From Paenibacillus oryzisoli (GTDB taxonomy: Bacteria; Bacillota; Bacilli; Paenibacillales; NBRC-103111): a stretch of DNA of 64,000 nt. A program made the translations under genes and the position numbers. Below, one piece after another: positions 45,340-53,184 of this stretch (position 1 is the stretch's first letter; each line of letters starts with the position of its first letter). The stretch lies in contig NZ_LYPB01000072.1 of NCBI RefSeq assembly GCF_001653565.1, positions 62,001-126,000 on the forward strand, read 5' to 3'. The notes below the pieces were generated by a model, which was not told the DNA's origin, ran no database searches, and saw only the letters and a list, made by a program, of their open reading frames with translations.

Positions 45340-46167
45340 ATGACTACAAATAAGCTGGACATTCCTGCTTTAATCCAACGATTTAATGAGGACGGTTACT
45401 TGATCTTACCTGGCATTTTATCGGAAGATAAGGTCAATCGGTTGAATGCCGCCATTGATAGGATCGTTGCCGAGGAGCCGGAATCCTTAGCCTATAACAT
45501 TTATAACAGTGTGGAGCGTGACGATGAAATTGCTTCGCTGATCGACGAGCCCTCATTGCTCCCGTTAATGGTCAATCTGCTGGGCTTTAACATTCAACTG
45601 CATATCTCGCATTTGACCATTCGGAAGCCTAATCCGAACGATGTGAAAACGGAGTCACACAGCTTCATTAACTGGCATCAAGACGGACCGCATCCGCAGT
45701 TCCCGCAGCAAAACGGCATCACCTCTACGTATTACATCAAAACGTGCTACATCCTAAGCGACATGTCACAGCCTGACCGCGGCAATACGAAAGTGATACC
45801 AGGTTCTCATAATAAGTCGTTTCATCCCGGCAGTCAGGACGTGAATGGTCAAGTGGCTGGCGAAGTGCAAGTCTGTGGTAAACCTGGGGATGTATTTATT
45901 TTCCCGCAAAATTTATGGCATGCTGGGGCGCCTAACCGCTCGGAGTTCACACGCAGGCAATTATTTCTAGGTTACAGTCCGATTTGGATGAGACCCATCG
46001 ATTACCGCAATGCATCTGATCGGTTGTTGGAAAATGCGTCACCTGAGCGTAAGCAGTTATTGGGCGTTATTGACAAAGATCCGTTTAAATACTACGTACC
46101 ACAGGAAGCCATGGTACCTTTGAAGGCGCTATACGTGCAGGATGCTGGGAAAAGTGTCTATAAGTAA
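45340..46167 (+). CDS. Phytanoyl-CoA dioxygenase (PhyH) family protein
   Basis: 275 residues. The 2-His-1-Asp iron site is visible: H113 and D115 in NWHQDG and H194 in LWHAGAP; R206 (TRRQLFLGY) probably binds 2-oxoglutarate. TKVIPGSHNKSFHP and GDVFIFPQNLWH are typical of PhyH. These are Fe(II)/2-oxoglutarate-dependent hydroxylases of many substrates; in Paenibacillus they often sit beside sugar ABC operons, as here. It has its own AAAGGAG site and probably its own promoter. Confidence 0.92.
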   Translation: MTTNKLDIPALIQRFNEDGYLILPGILSEDKVNRLNAAIDRIVAEEPESLAYNIYNSVERDDEIASLIDEPSLLPLMVNLLGFNIQLHISHLTIRKPNPNDVKTESHSFINWHQDGPHPQFPQQNGITSTYYIKTCYILSDMSQPDRGNTKVIPGSHNKSFHPGSQDVNGQVAGEVQVCGKPGDVFIFPQNLWHAGAPNRSEFTRRQLFLGYSPIWMRPIDYRNASDRLLENASPERKQLLGVIDKDPFKYYVPQEAMVPLKALYVQDAGKSVYK

Positions 46168-46197
46168 GCTCGGCAGGGTAAAACATTGGGTTCCCAT

Positions 46198-47178
46198 CTA
46201 TAGCGGCTTATCCGGCTGAACCCACATATCCCCGGCCCAAGTATGAATATGGTACCACCGTTCACCTTGCGGATCGATCCATCTTTCGAAGGCATCAACG
46301 GTTTGAGCGGATAGCACCCCGAAGGTTGGAAAAGGCATTGTTGGAAACAGATAGAGCCTAACGTCCTTCAATAGCGTGAGCCGTTCATTGATTGTTTCAG
46401 AGCCTACAGGTTCCGCATACTCAGGCTGAATCCAAAAAGTATTGCCATCCTGAGACCGAACATGGTAGACGCCATTCTCTGTTTTTTCCAAGGCAAATAC
46501 TTTCTGCGGGGGAATCATCTTGACATCCGAGGGACGTTGCAGACGATTCGACGTATCATAGTTCTCCATGTACAAGGTATCGGTCGGTAAATCCATTTCC
46601 TGATTCACAATCTCCATATTTAGTAACATTTGAGATTGAGAGACAACCCACATATCTCCTAGCCAAGAAGTCTCAATGCGATAAGAGTTGGTTAAGTACG
46701 ATGCAGGCGATTCAAATATGGCATTCGCGTGCACTGTTTGCGGGGCGAGTACAGCATCCGTTCTCGTAGATAGAGATGGCTGCGTATACAGATAGGAGTC
46801 CCAGAGCAGTGCAATGTTCGTATCGAGCGGCTTGACGATGCCAATTCTGTCATAATCCAGGTGCATCCAGAGATCACCGGCCCACGTCGTGTTAATTTTA
46901 ATCCAAACTTTTTCTCCACGCTGTTTGGTGTACCAATCTTGCTCGGCTTCAATGGTAGTCACATCTTGAGGCGTAAGTGCCGCAAATGGTTTGCGCGATT
47001 CGTCTGTTGTGACGTAGAGCGACGTCTGCTCGAGTAAGGTGATGACCGGTGGGATTGTAGGCGGAAGAAATTCTTTGCGCGGCGGTGATGCAGCAGTTGC
47101 CTGTAAAGTGCTAATAAGCGTGATTGACAAGACAGAGACGAGAGCAATGACATGCGAGATTCGTGTTTTGAATTGCAT
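46198..47178 (-). CDS. Secreted protein with four SH3-like repeats
   Basis: 326 residues. Signal peptide (VIALVSVLSITLISTLQATAA), then four imperfect repeats of ~65-75 residues, each starting with a short-sidechain/aromatic strand (SLYVTTDE, YLYTQPS, TLYMENYD, RLYLFPTM) and ending in a Trp-rich strand (TTWAGDLWMHLD, TSWLGDMWVVS, GNTFWIQPE, HTWAGDMWVQPD). This matches bacterial SH3-like repeats that bind cell wall or protein ligands. No enzymatic domain. The convergent dioxygenase gene ends only 30 bp away. Confidence 0.82.
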   Translation of the reverse strand: MQFKTRISHVIALVSVLSITLISTLQATAASPPRKEFLPPTIPPVITLLEQTSLYVTTDESRKPFAALTPQDVTTIEAEQDWYTKQRGEKVWIKINTTWAGDLWMHLDYDRIGIVKPLDTNIALLWDSYLYTQPSLSTRTDAVLAPQTVHANAIFESPASYLTNSYRIETSWLGDMWVVSQSQMLLNMEIVNQEMDLPTDTLYMENYDTSNRLQRPSDVKMIPPQKVFALEKTENGVYHVRSQDGNTFWIQPEYAEPVGSETINERLTLLKDVRLYLFPTMPFPTFGVLSAQTVDAFERWIDPQGERWYHIHTWAGDMWVQPDKPL

Positions 47179-47278
47179 ATACGGTTATCACCTCAATTTC
47201 CTAATCTTGTAAATATAGACTTGGCAAAGAGCTGATTTGTTGCGGAAGGCATCGAATTTCTTCGGAATAATTTAGTCC

Positions 47279-47307
47279 TTGACACACAATAAAATAATGG
47301 TTAATAT
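47279..47307 (+). promoter_or_regulatory. Strong sigma-A promoter
   Basis: TTGACA (47279-47284), 17-bp spacer, TAATAT (47302-47307). It points at a short structured transcript ending at 47399. Confidence 0.8.
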
Positions 47308-47313
47308 TACCAT

Positions 47314-47399
47314 AATCTTAGTGGGATGGGGTAACGCTATTCGCGTTTTCCATCCCTGTGATCTATAACGCGCAGGCCCTGGGTCTAGCGCGTTTTTTT
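47314..47399 (+). ncRNA. Candidate small RNA or leader (about 85 nt)
   Basis: After the promoter at 47279 come two hairpins: GGGATGG (47323-47329)/CCATCCC (47350-47356) with inner AACGC/GCGTT, then a terminator AACGCGC (47367-47373)/GCGCGTT (47388-47394) with seven Ts. There is no reading frame of note inside. It could be an independent small RNA or an attenuator for the gene at 47488. GCGTT of hairpin 1 could also pair with AACGC of the terminator arm, which would allow switching. Confidence 0.6.
47367..47399 (+). terminator. Rho-independent terminator of the candidate RNA
   Basis: AACGCGC/GCGCGTT 7-bp stem with inner AGG-CC...GGGTCT pairing, followed by TTTTTTT. Confidence 0.88.
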
Positions 47400-47487
47400 G
47401 ATTGGGCATGGAGGGCGGCGCCTAATGGCAATCATACAGATACGAAGGGGAATGTGTAGGGCAGACGTGAATTAGGGGGAGAGATTT

Positions 47488-48381
47488 TTGTACATCAGAT
47501 ATCATGGAAATTATACTAGTCCTAAGACGAAACAGCCTTATGGTATTTTTGTTGTTATTTATCACTTATACCGTGACGGGAAGCTCTCAGAAAGTGACAT
47601 CAAGTGTTACCTAGACACGAAGGAATGGTTTGAACAGAATTTGCCCAATCCGCCTTTCTACGACGATAACAACTCAGTACATGCAGTGACATGGTTTAAG
47701 GATGCTAATCAGACGCCAGAGATAAGATTCCACTTGCAGTCATTCATTGAAATTGCTAAGAAATACAACGTCGAAATTATAAAATCCATTTCCAAAGAGC
47801 TTCCTGGTGTACAAATTTATGAAGATGAATATCAGATTGGCATAATTTCCCGTGAACCTAACGAGTTAGTGAGGAAGAATATGAATATCGTTCTTATTGG
47901 TATGTCTGGAGCAGGGAAGAGCACCTTAGGCGTTTTACTTGCAAAAGCGTTAGGAATGGACTTCGTGGATACAGATATTGTTATACAAAAACGTGAAGGT
48001 AAATTGTTACAAGAGATTATTGATCATGATGGCATCGAAAGGTTTTTGGCTATCGAAGAAAGTACTGTGTCCGAATTGCAACTGAAGGATTGCGTTATAT
48101 CTACAGGTGGAAGTGTTATCTATTCAGATAAGGCTATGAATATCCTTCAACAACATGGTCAGATTATTTACTTACATGTCCCTTATGAAGAAATTCAGAG
48201 GAGACTAATCAACGTAACCACCAGAGGCATTGTTATAAAAAAGGGAAATACACTTAAAGATGTTTACGAGGAGAGAGTCCCTTTATACACTAAATTTAGC
48301 GATATTACTATTGATTGCTCTAATAAGGACATAGAACAATGTATTAGTGAGATGATAAAGAAGGTACAAGGAAGACATTAA
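47488..48381 (+). CDS. Two-domain protein with shikimate-kinase-like C-terminus
   Basis: 297 residues from a TTG start preceded by AGGGGGAGAG. Residues 1-120 form a separate domain of unknown function (HGNYTSPKTKQPYGIFVVIYHLYRDGKLSESD; VHAVTWFKDANQTPEI). Residues 132-297 are shikimate-kinase-like: Walker A GMSGAGKST, acidic DTD pair in DFVDTDIVIQ, VISTGGSVIY (usually GGG) and the lid-side YEERVPLYTKF. The Arg of the usual FR(x)xE substrate motif is Leu here (ERFLAIEE). So it is probably a small-molecule kinase of altered specificity. A GAGGA site before M132 could allow separate translation of the kinase. Confidence 0.85.
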   Translation: MYIRYHGNYTSPKTKQPYGIFVVIYHLYRDGKLSESDIKCYLDTKEWFEQNLPNPPFYDDNNSVHAVTWFKDANQTPEIRFHLQSFIEIAKKYNVEIIKSISKELPGVQIYEDEYQIGIISREPNELVRKNMNIVLIGMSGAGKSTLGVLLAKALGMDFVDTDIVIQKREGKLLQEIIDHDGIERFLAIEESTVSELQLKDCVISTGGSVIYSDKAMNILQQHGQIIYLHVPYEEIQRRLINVTTRGIVIKKGNTLKDVYEERVPLYTKFSDITIDCSNKDIEQCISEMIKKVQGRH

Positions 48382-48420
48382 TTAGATTATTTTAAGCTAT
48401 TAAAAAATCAAAGGTGAAAA

Positions 48421-48690
48421 ATGAACAAGAAAATATCAATATTTTATTTTATCTTAGCATCATTTTTATATGGCGGAACCATATATCTATTCAAGAGTAT
48501 TTTTTGGACTTTATTCTTTTTAATATTTATAGGTTCTGTCTTAACTATTAAGATATCAGATGAAAAAAGAAGTTTCGGGAAACAAATGTTTAGTGCATGT
48601 CTAGGTCTTTTCATTTTTGGATGGCTCGCCAGTCTGATCATTGTGTTAATTACAATATTAATTAGTTACTTATATGCCTCGTTATTTTAA
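48421..48690 (+). CDS. Small membrane protein
   Basis: 89 residues with three hydrophobic segments (about 6-24, 28-43, 58-88) and one basic loop (SDEKRSFGKQ). AAAGGTGA lies about 6 bases before the ATG. AT-rich and Phe/Ile/Leu-rich; not recognised. It lies in an accessory cluster of small genes. Confidence 0.75.
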   Translation: MNKKISIFYFILASFLYGGTIYLFKSIFWTLFFLIFIGSVLTIKISDEKRSFGKQMFSACLGLFIFGWLASLIIVLITILISYLYASLF

Positions 48691-48739
48691 TCTACAAAAT
48701 AACCAAAGTGTGTTCCATATTTTCTCGGAGGTGCTACTC

Positions 48740-49198
48740 ATGGGATTAGGTGATTATCAATTTATTTTGTATCCATTCGGAAATGAACCAAACATGACCG
48801 AAGATGAAATTGAATTTGTTGGGTTCAATAATTTTGACTTTGCTCAAGCAGTCGAAGAGCTCCAAAACTCGATTTACATAATAAATGACCCATCATCAAA
48901 ATCTTATTTTTCTTTTGATAATGAATGTTATTTTATCTACAATGATGGAACTTACAAAGTTGAAATTGAGTTGAATTCAGGAACGCTGGCTGAAAAAGCG
49001 GAAGACATATCAGTTAGAACTAATATTTATAAAGAAGAAGGTAATATCACTGAAGCACTACGAATATGCAGGTTGCTATGCGATTCCTTAAATTTATGTT
49101 GTTGGAGTATGAAGCTTAGAAGAACAATCGACTTAAATAATGTCAACGATGTAGTAAATGTAGTGAGCCACTACAATAAATTAAGTAACAGGAGCTAA
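48740..49198 (+). CDS. Hypothetical protein, possibly immunity-like
   Basis: 152 residues. The frame is open from 48674, inside the preceding gene, but GGAGGTG lies 7 bases before the ATG at 48740. The protein is acidic, with no signal or membrane segment: an N-terminal half with many aromatic residues (YQFILYPFGNEPN; ECYFIYNDGTYKVEIE) and a helical second half (TNIYKEEGNITEALRICRLLCDSLNLCCW). Lone acidic proteins of this size in AT-rich clusters are often orphan immunity proteins, but I do not recognise the family. Confidence 0.75.
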   Translation: MGLGDYQFILYPFGNEPNMTEDEIEFVGFNNFDFAQAVEELQNSIYIINDPSSKSYFSFDNECYFIYNDGTYKVEIELNSGTLAEKAEDISVRTNIYKEEGNITEALRICRLLCDSLNLCCWSMKLRRTIDLNNVNDVVNVVSHYNKLSNRS

Positions 49199-49275
49199 TT
49201 TATCCACCCAAAAAACCAAACTCGTATAGTTTTTGTGGGATAGTTGTTATAAACAAGAGGAACGAGGCTTATGAA

Positions 49276-49551
49276 ATGGCTATTTGTTTAGAATTTAAAT
49301 TAGTGGCAGTAAGGGGAACTGTTGCTGAGTATAGCTATGGAAATTGCTTGAGGGAGTTAGATGGGGCATTTGAAGTTGACCTCCATAAGTTAGTTAGTGG
49401 CGAAACTTCTATGAATACTCCGATGGATGAAGTAGTCAAACGAAAGAACGATAACCAATCACAATCTATGGCGAATAGGGTATTCGGAAAGATATACAAG
49501 CATTATCTTGAACATTATGAGTACCTTTCTAAGGGCGGGTACTATGCTTAG
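49276..49551 (+). CDS. Hypothetical small protein
   Basis: 91 residues, soluble, not recognised. An N-terminal beta-like stretch (CLEFKLVAVRGTVAEYSYGNC) precedes a helical C-terminus (MANRVFGKIYKHYLEHYEYLSKGGYYA). AACGAGG lies about 8 bases before the ATG. The C-terminal half is of the kind seen in small immunity-like genes next to toxin loci, but no toxin gene is visible in the window. Confidence 0.7.
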   Translation: MAICLEFKLVAVRGTVAEYSYGNCLRELDGAFEVDLHKLVSGETSMNTPMDEVVKRKNDNQSQSMANRVFGKIYKHYLEHYEYLSKGGYYA

Positions 49552-49585
49552 TTGATAACCTAACGGTGGCCGATAGGCCTGGACT

Positions 49586-49681
49586 ATGAAATATTGTTCT
49601 CGTTGCGGATTTCAAGTGAGATACGATGATTTACTTCGAAGAAAAATAATAGCAACCTATTTGCAACGTCCTAATATTTAG
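49586..49681 (+). CDS. Possible short zinc-ribbon fragment
   Basis: 31 codons, ATG to TAG, reading MKYCSRCGFQVRYDDLLRRK... The CxxCG knuckle is the typical first half of a zinc ribbon; the second CxxC is missing. Either a truncated gene or chance. The ribosome site (AGGCCTGG) is weak. Confidence 0.3.
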   Translation: MKYCSRCGFQVRYDDLLRRKIIATYLQRPNI

Positions 49682-49745
49682 GATAGGTAAAAAGATAAGG
49701 ATATAAATATGAGAAACCTCATTTTATGTTCAAGGAGGCCACTAA

Positions 49746-50828
49746 TTGATCATAGAGTGGAAGAAGAATACTCGGCTTGACAGTATTAAAATACTTGTTA
49801 ACGAAATGTTATTTTCCATTGAAAGTATGGTTAAAAGACAGGAAGCAGCAGTCTACCTGTATGGCGTATCTACATTTTCTTCAATGCTCGCCATGAAGCG
49901 AGGACATAATCAAGAACTAGCAGCGATTGCTGGACTGCTTCATGATTATTATTTTTTCAAAACTGGAATCGTTGAGTTTCCTGGTCCTAATAGTGCTGAA
50001 ACAGCGAGAGTAATATTACGGGATACAGGGATGTTCACCAAAGAAGAGCAGCTTACGGTACTTCGGTCTATCTTCTACCAGCAAGATAACAGTCGAAGCT
50101 ATGATCCCTATGAAGAAATGATTAAGGATGCGATTACACTTCAGTTGTATTTTCAAAGTACCGTCTGCAAATTATCTCGAACGGATGTAAAACGCTTAGA
50201 AAAGCTACTTAGTGAACTTGGTTTTCTTGGTGAGTCACTAGAGGAGATGATGATCCTTGCCGATGAGGAAACGAGATCGCGACCAAACGATGAGAAACGT
50301 CGAAAGTTGGCCGACATTGCAGAGATGCTTGCAGGGGAAGAAATAGTCGGGGTACCAGGGGATAAGCGATATCAGGAAATTTGTAAATATTGGCCGGATC
50401 CGAATATATATACGGTTCTGAGGAATAGTTGGTGTGCCTCTTTTGTATACCATGTATGTAGGTTGGCTGGATTTCTTTTGCCTATTCGGTATCCGAATGC
50501 GATCCATAGGTTTGCTGGCGTAGGTGCATGGCTGGAGTGGTCTCAATTACCCGAAACCGGGTTCTTCCATCGTGACGAGCAGGCTGGGTTTACGCCTCAA
50601 CGCGGTGACATCGTCATATACGATAAGCTTCTATCGGACCGAGCACATGATCATATTGGGATTGTTCTTGCTGTCACCGAAAAAGAAATTTTGGTTGCTG
50701 AAGGCAACAGGGATAATGCTAATTACTCCAGCATTTTTTACAGGGATAGAAGGCATTGTATTCTAGGCTATATCCGAATCGACAATAACTATCAATATCG
50801 CTTTAGTGGGGACTACAATCCTTTTTAA
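49746..50828 (+). CDS. HD-domain and CHAP-domain fusion protein
   Basis: 360 residues from a TTG start with AAGGAGG 8 bases upstream. Residues ~25-170 look like an HD-type hydrolase: ELAAIAGLLHDYYFF holds the HD pair and MIKDAITLQLYF a possible last Asp; the first conserved His is not seen. Residues ~225-350 form a CHAP domain: catalytic Cys in SWCASFVYHVC, GDIVIY, His in HDHIGIVLAV, and EGN. CHAP amidases cut peptidoglycan or glutathionylspermidine-like amides. No signal peptide is present, so the enzyme should be cytoplasmic. I know of no characterised protein with this architecture. Confidence 0.85.
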   Translation: MIIEWKKNTRLDSIKILVNEMLFSIESMVKRQEAAVYLYGVSTFSSMLAMKRGHNQELAAIAGLLHDYYFFKTGIVEFPGPNSAETARVILRDTGMFTKEEQLTVLRSIFYQQDNSRSYDPYEEMIKDAITLQLYFQSTVCKLSRTDVKRLEKLLSELGFLGESLEEMMILADEETRSRPNDEKRRKLADIAEMLAGEEIVGVPGDKRYQEICKYWPDPNIYTVLRNSWCASFVYHVCRLAGFLLPIRYPNAIHRFAGVGAWLEWSQLPETGFFHRDEQAGFTPQRGDIVIYDKLLSDRAHDHIGIVLAVTEKEILVAEGNRDNANYSSIFYRDRRHCILGYIRIDNNYQYRFSGDYNPF

Positions 50829-50867
50829 GCATTATCGCATATACATGAGGTTGAGAGGGGATATGAA

Positions 50868-51098
50868 ATGAGTGAAACTAAAATCCACGAGACCCAGCCG
50901 GAGAAGTTGAAAATGTATAACAACGATAATTTTGTTGATGAGAATCTTCGTTCTATCCAAAATGTTGAAGGTGGAGGACCAATTGGGAAAATTGATCTCC
51001 ATACAATGCCGCGTCCTCTGAAAGCATTCGGATATGTATTCTTCTCACTATTAATGGTATTTGGTGCGATAATCGTCGTCGTCAGTCTTTTACGTTAA
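50868..51098 (+). CDS. Small single-pass membrane protein
   Basis: 76 residues: a hydrophilic N-terminal half (KIHETQPEKLKMYNNDN; VEGGGPIGKIDLHTMPRP) and one C-terminal membrane helix (AFGYVFFSLLMVFGAIIVVVSLL). GAGAGGGG lies 9 bases before the ATG. It follows the HD-CHAP gene by 39 bp, so they may be co-transcribed. Function unknown. Confidence 0.75.
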   Translation: MSETKIHETQPEKLKMYNNDNFVDENLRSIQNVEGGGPIGKIDLHTMPRPLKAFGYVFFSLLMVFGAIIVVVSLLR

Positions 51099-51126
51099 AT
51101 CCGATAGGATAGGATAGGGCAAGTAC

Positions 51127-51168
51127 AAAAAGGGGAGCAGTTCAGTCACAGTGAACTGTTCCCTTTTG
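51127..51168 (+). terminator. Rho-independent terminator
   Basis: AAAAAGGGGAGCAGTTCA pairs with TGAACTGTTCCCTTTT; a long stem followed by GTTATTTT. Confidence 0.92.
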
Positions 51169-51354
51169 TTATTTTAAAACCAGTGCATTCCCAAAAGCCG
51201 GAATATCTTGTTCTTGTGCAGCTTGCTCATCGATCACATGGAAAGTTAAAAGCACCATGAATAACAAACGCAATGGAGGCTTCTGCTTCTGTTGATGCTT
51301 CTTCAGTTCGTGTACGAACGGTGCTAGCTAGGCTGTGGACAGGGCTCGAAGAAA

Positions 51355-51638
51355 TAGTCAGGAAAAACCCACTTAAAATAGCCTAGTCGGCCCTAAAAGC
51401 TATTTTAGTCCGATTATACCAAACTAATTTGCCAATTACGGCGGTGAAACCTGGATATGGGTGGTTTAAGTGGGCAAAGTCGGACTAAATCAATTAAATA
51501 CCATCATCATTCGGAATTAAGTGGGTAAAGTCTGACTAAATCAACTAAACCCTGTCAACACGCGGCTTAAGTGGGAAAATCGGACTAAAGTAGCCAAACA
51601 CCGTCAACATGCAGAGTTAAGCGGGCAAAATCGGGTTA
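51355..51638. repeat. Class II quad-dyad element with two extra dyads
   Basis: Six 8-4/5-8 dyads start at 51355, 51406, 51467, 51518, 51568 and 51618 (spacing 51, 61, 51, 50, 50). The first two read TAGTCAGG/CCCACTTA and TAGTCCGA/CCAAACTA; the later ones run in the opposite sense, TAAGTGGG/TCGGACTA, TAAGTGGG/TCTGACTA, TAAGTGGG/TCGGACTA, TAAGCGGG/TCGGGTTA. Geometry equals that of the class I elements but the half-site sequences are unrelated. The rest of the 672-bp gap 51099-51771 holds a possible short coding remnant on the minus strand (51170-51270) and a C-rich stretch (51640-51710). Confidence 0.85.
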
Positions 51639-51771
51639 CTTCAGCCAAACACTCCCAGCACTCCCTACAGTCCCAGCACCAGCACAACACTCCCAGACTT
51701 CCAGAATTCCGATTAAGTTGACAGCCGACCAGTTCGAAATGATGATGGCGTAGCGCTGAGGAAACTCATCG

Positions 51772-52917
51772 CTACTTCACGTCGTACCCCTTCGCGATGG
51801 ATGGTTCGATCCATCGCTTCTCCGTATGCTCGCGGCGCAGAAGGACGACGCGTTCGGGGTAGACGTCGACGATCAGGCTCTGGCTGAGCGCCTGCGTCTC
51901 AGGCTCGTTCTTGGCGCTCCATACCTCGCGGACGGAGGCGCTGGAAGCGGCAAGGAACTTCAGCTGCTTCACTTGGCTGGTCGTTTCCACGTTCCAGTGG
52001 GTGTGCCCACTGAACAAAATAACGTTCGGGTGCGCGTCAAGCAGCGCACGCAGTTCCTTGTGCTGGACGACGCCCAGCTCCTGATCGGTCCCATCCAGCG
52101 TCTGCGGCAGCGGCTGGTGGAGGAACACGAACACGGGCTTGCCGGCATCCGCCGAGCTCGCCGCTGTGAGCCGCTCGCTCAGCCAGCTGAGCTGCTCGGG
52201 TGAGAGATACGCATCCTCGTTGATGGATGCGTCCACATCTCTATACGCTTCCCCGCTAAGGAATAGGAAGCGGTAGCCCTCCACGACAAGCTCGTGATAC
52301 GGCTTGTCATATCCCATCATGCGGTCGAACAACGCGACCGCATCACGGCTTGTCCACGAAGTGTTCATCTTCGTGTAATCCATCTTGCCGTCCGGCGCGC
52401 GGTACACGCCGTAGTACTCATGGTTGCCCATGGTCGCCTGCACAGGGGCATGAGGCTGGCGGCTAAGCAGCCCCAGCAAGCTGCGGTAATCGCTCTCACT
52501 ACCATTCGTGAGATCTCCGTTCAGGACAAGCAGCTTGCTATCCGGGCGCAGCTCATGGTGATCCGCGAGCGCTTGCCGCAGAAGCAGTTGGGAAGACGAG
52601 TTCGTCGAGATAACATGAACGTCGCTCATCACCGAGAAGGAAAACAGCGGTGCAGCGGTTTTCATCTCGCCTTGAGCAACGGTCTGCAGCTCTCCTTGTG
52701 TAGCCGCGCTTTGCAGCTCTCCCTGGGCATTATCGGTTGGCGCCTCCCCTTGCGCAGCAGGAAGTTGTGAATCCTCATGTGCCATCGCGGTTTGCGACGC
52801 CTCTTCTATAGGAGCATGCTGTGACGCACGAGAAGACTTTGTACCTTGCCCAAGGGGGTTAATTAACGCCAGCCCCAACATAACAACGAGACTACTCCGT
52901 ATGATAGATAGGAACAT
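51772..52917 (-). CDS. Secreted calcineurin-like metallophosphoesterase
   Basis: 381 residues. An N-terminal hydrophobic segment (SIIRSSLVVMLGLALINPLG) acts as signal or anchor, followed by a linker with four AQGE-like repeats (AAQGEAP, AQGELQ, TQGELQ, AQGEMK). The phosphoesterase domain has all metal motifs: SDVHV, NGDLTNG, GNHE, FLHQP and SGHTHWN. These are two-metal phosphodiesterases or phosphatases, here outside the membrane. The high-GC coding segment differs from the AT-rich accessory region just upstream. AGAAAGG lies before the ATG. Substrate unknown. Confidence 0.9.
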   Translation of the reverse strand: MFLSIIRSSLVVMLGLALINPLGQGTKSSRASQHAPIEEASQTAMAHEDSQLPAAQGEAPTDNAQGELQSAATQGELQTVAQGEMKTAAPLFSFSVMSDVHVISTNSSSQLLLRQALADHHELRPDSKLLVLNGDLTNGSESDYRSLLGLLSRQPHAPVQATMGNHEYYGVYRAPDGKMDYTKMNTSWTSRDAVALFDRMMGYDKPYHELVVEGYRFLFLSGEAYRDVDASINEDAYLSPEQLSWLSERLTAASSADAGKPVFVFLHQPLPQTLDGTDQELGVVQHKELRALLDAHPNVILFSGHTHWNVETTSQVKQLKFLAASSASVREVWSAKNEPETQALSQSLIVDVYPERVVLLRREHTEKRWIEPSIAKGYDVK

Positions 52918-53104
52918 AGAATACCAACCTTTCTCATGGGAATTACCGTAATTAATTTGCTGTATGTCTTCTCTTTAACCATAACACTCGTCTCTGTAAC
53001 CATTGTGTGCCCATAATCTTGCCTCTTCCGGCTCCTACCCCGCGCCCTACTGGTATTCCCCCGAAAAAAAGAAATTATTTACCCCCCCAATTTTTGTAAT
53101 TCGC

Positions 53105-53155
53105 TTGACTTCAATGTTAATTGGTTGTATGGTTAATTACATGAGTAACTAACCA
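53105..53155 (+). promoter_or_regulatory. Promoter with GntR-type operator
   Basis: TTGACT (53105-53110), 17-bp spacer, TATGGT (53128-53133). A 26-bp palindrome covers the -10: TGGTTAATTAC (53130-53140), ATGA, GTAACTAACCA (53145-53155), one mismatch in 11. It lies 30 bp before the GntR gene, so autoregulation is expected. Confidence 0.75.
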
Positions 53156-53184
53156 ATGTAGTGACGAAAGTGGTGGTGAGAATT

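Noticed and set aside
51170..51270. Coding remnant on the minus strand
   Set aside because: About 30 codons look protein-like (HVIDEQAAQEQDIPAFGNAL) but the preceding sequence needs a frameshift and no family is recognised; mentioned only in the gap description.
51355..51638. Regular ~50-bp repeats as a CRISPR array
   Set aside because: The repeated units are imperfect 21-bp dyads that change orientation at the centre. Repeats are not identical and no cas genes are nearby.
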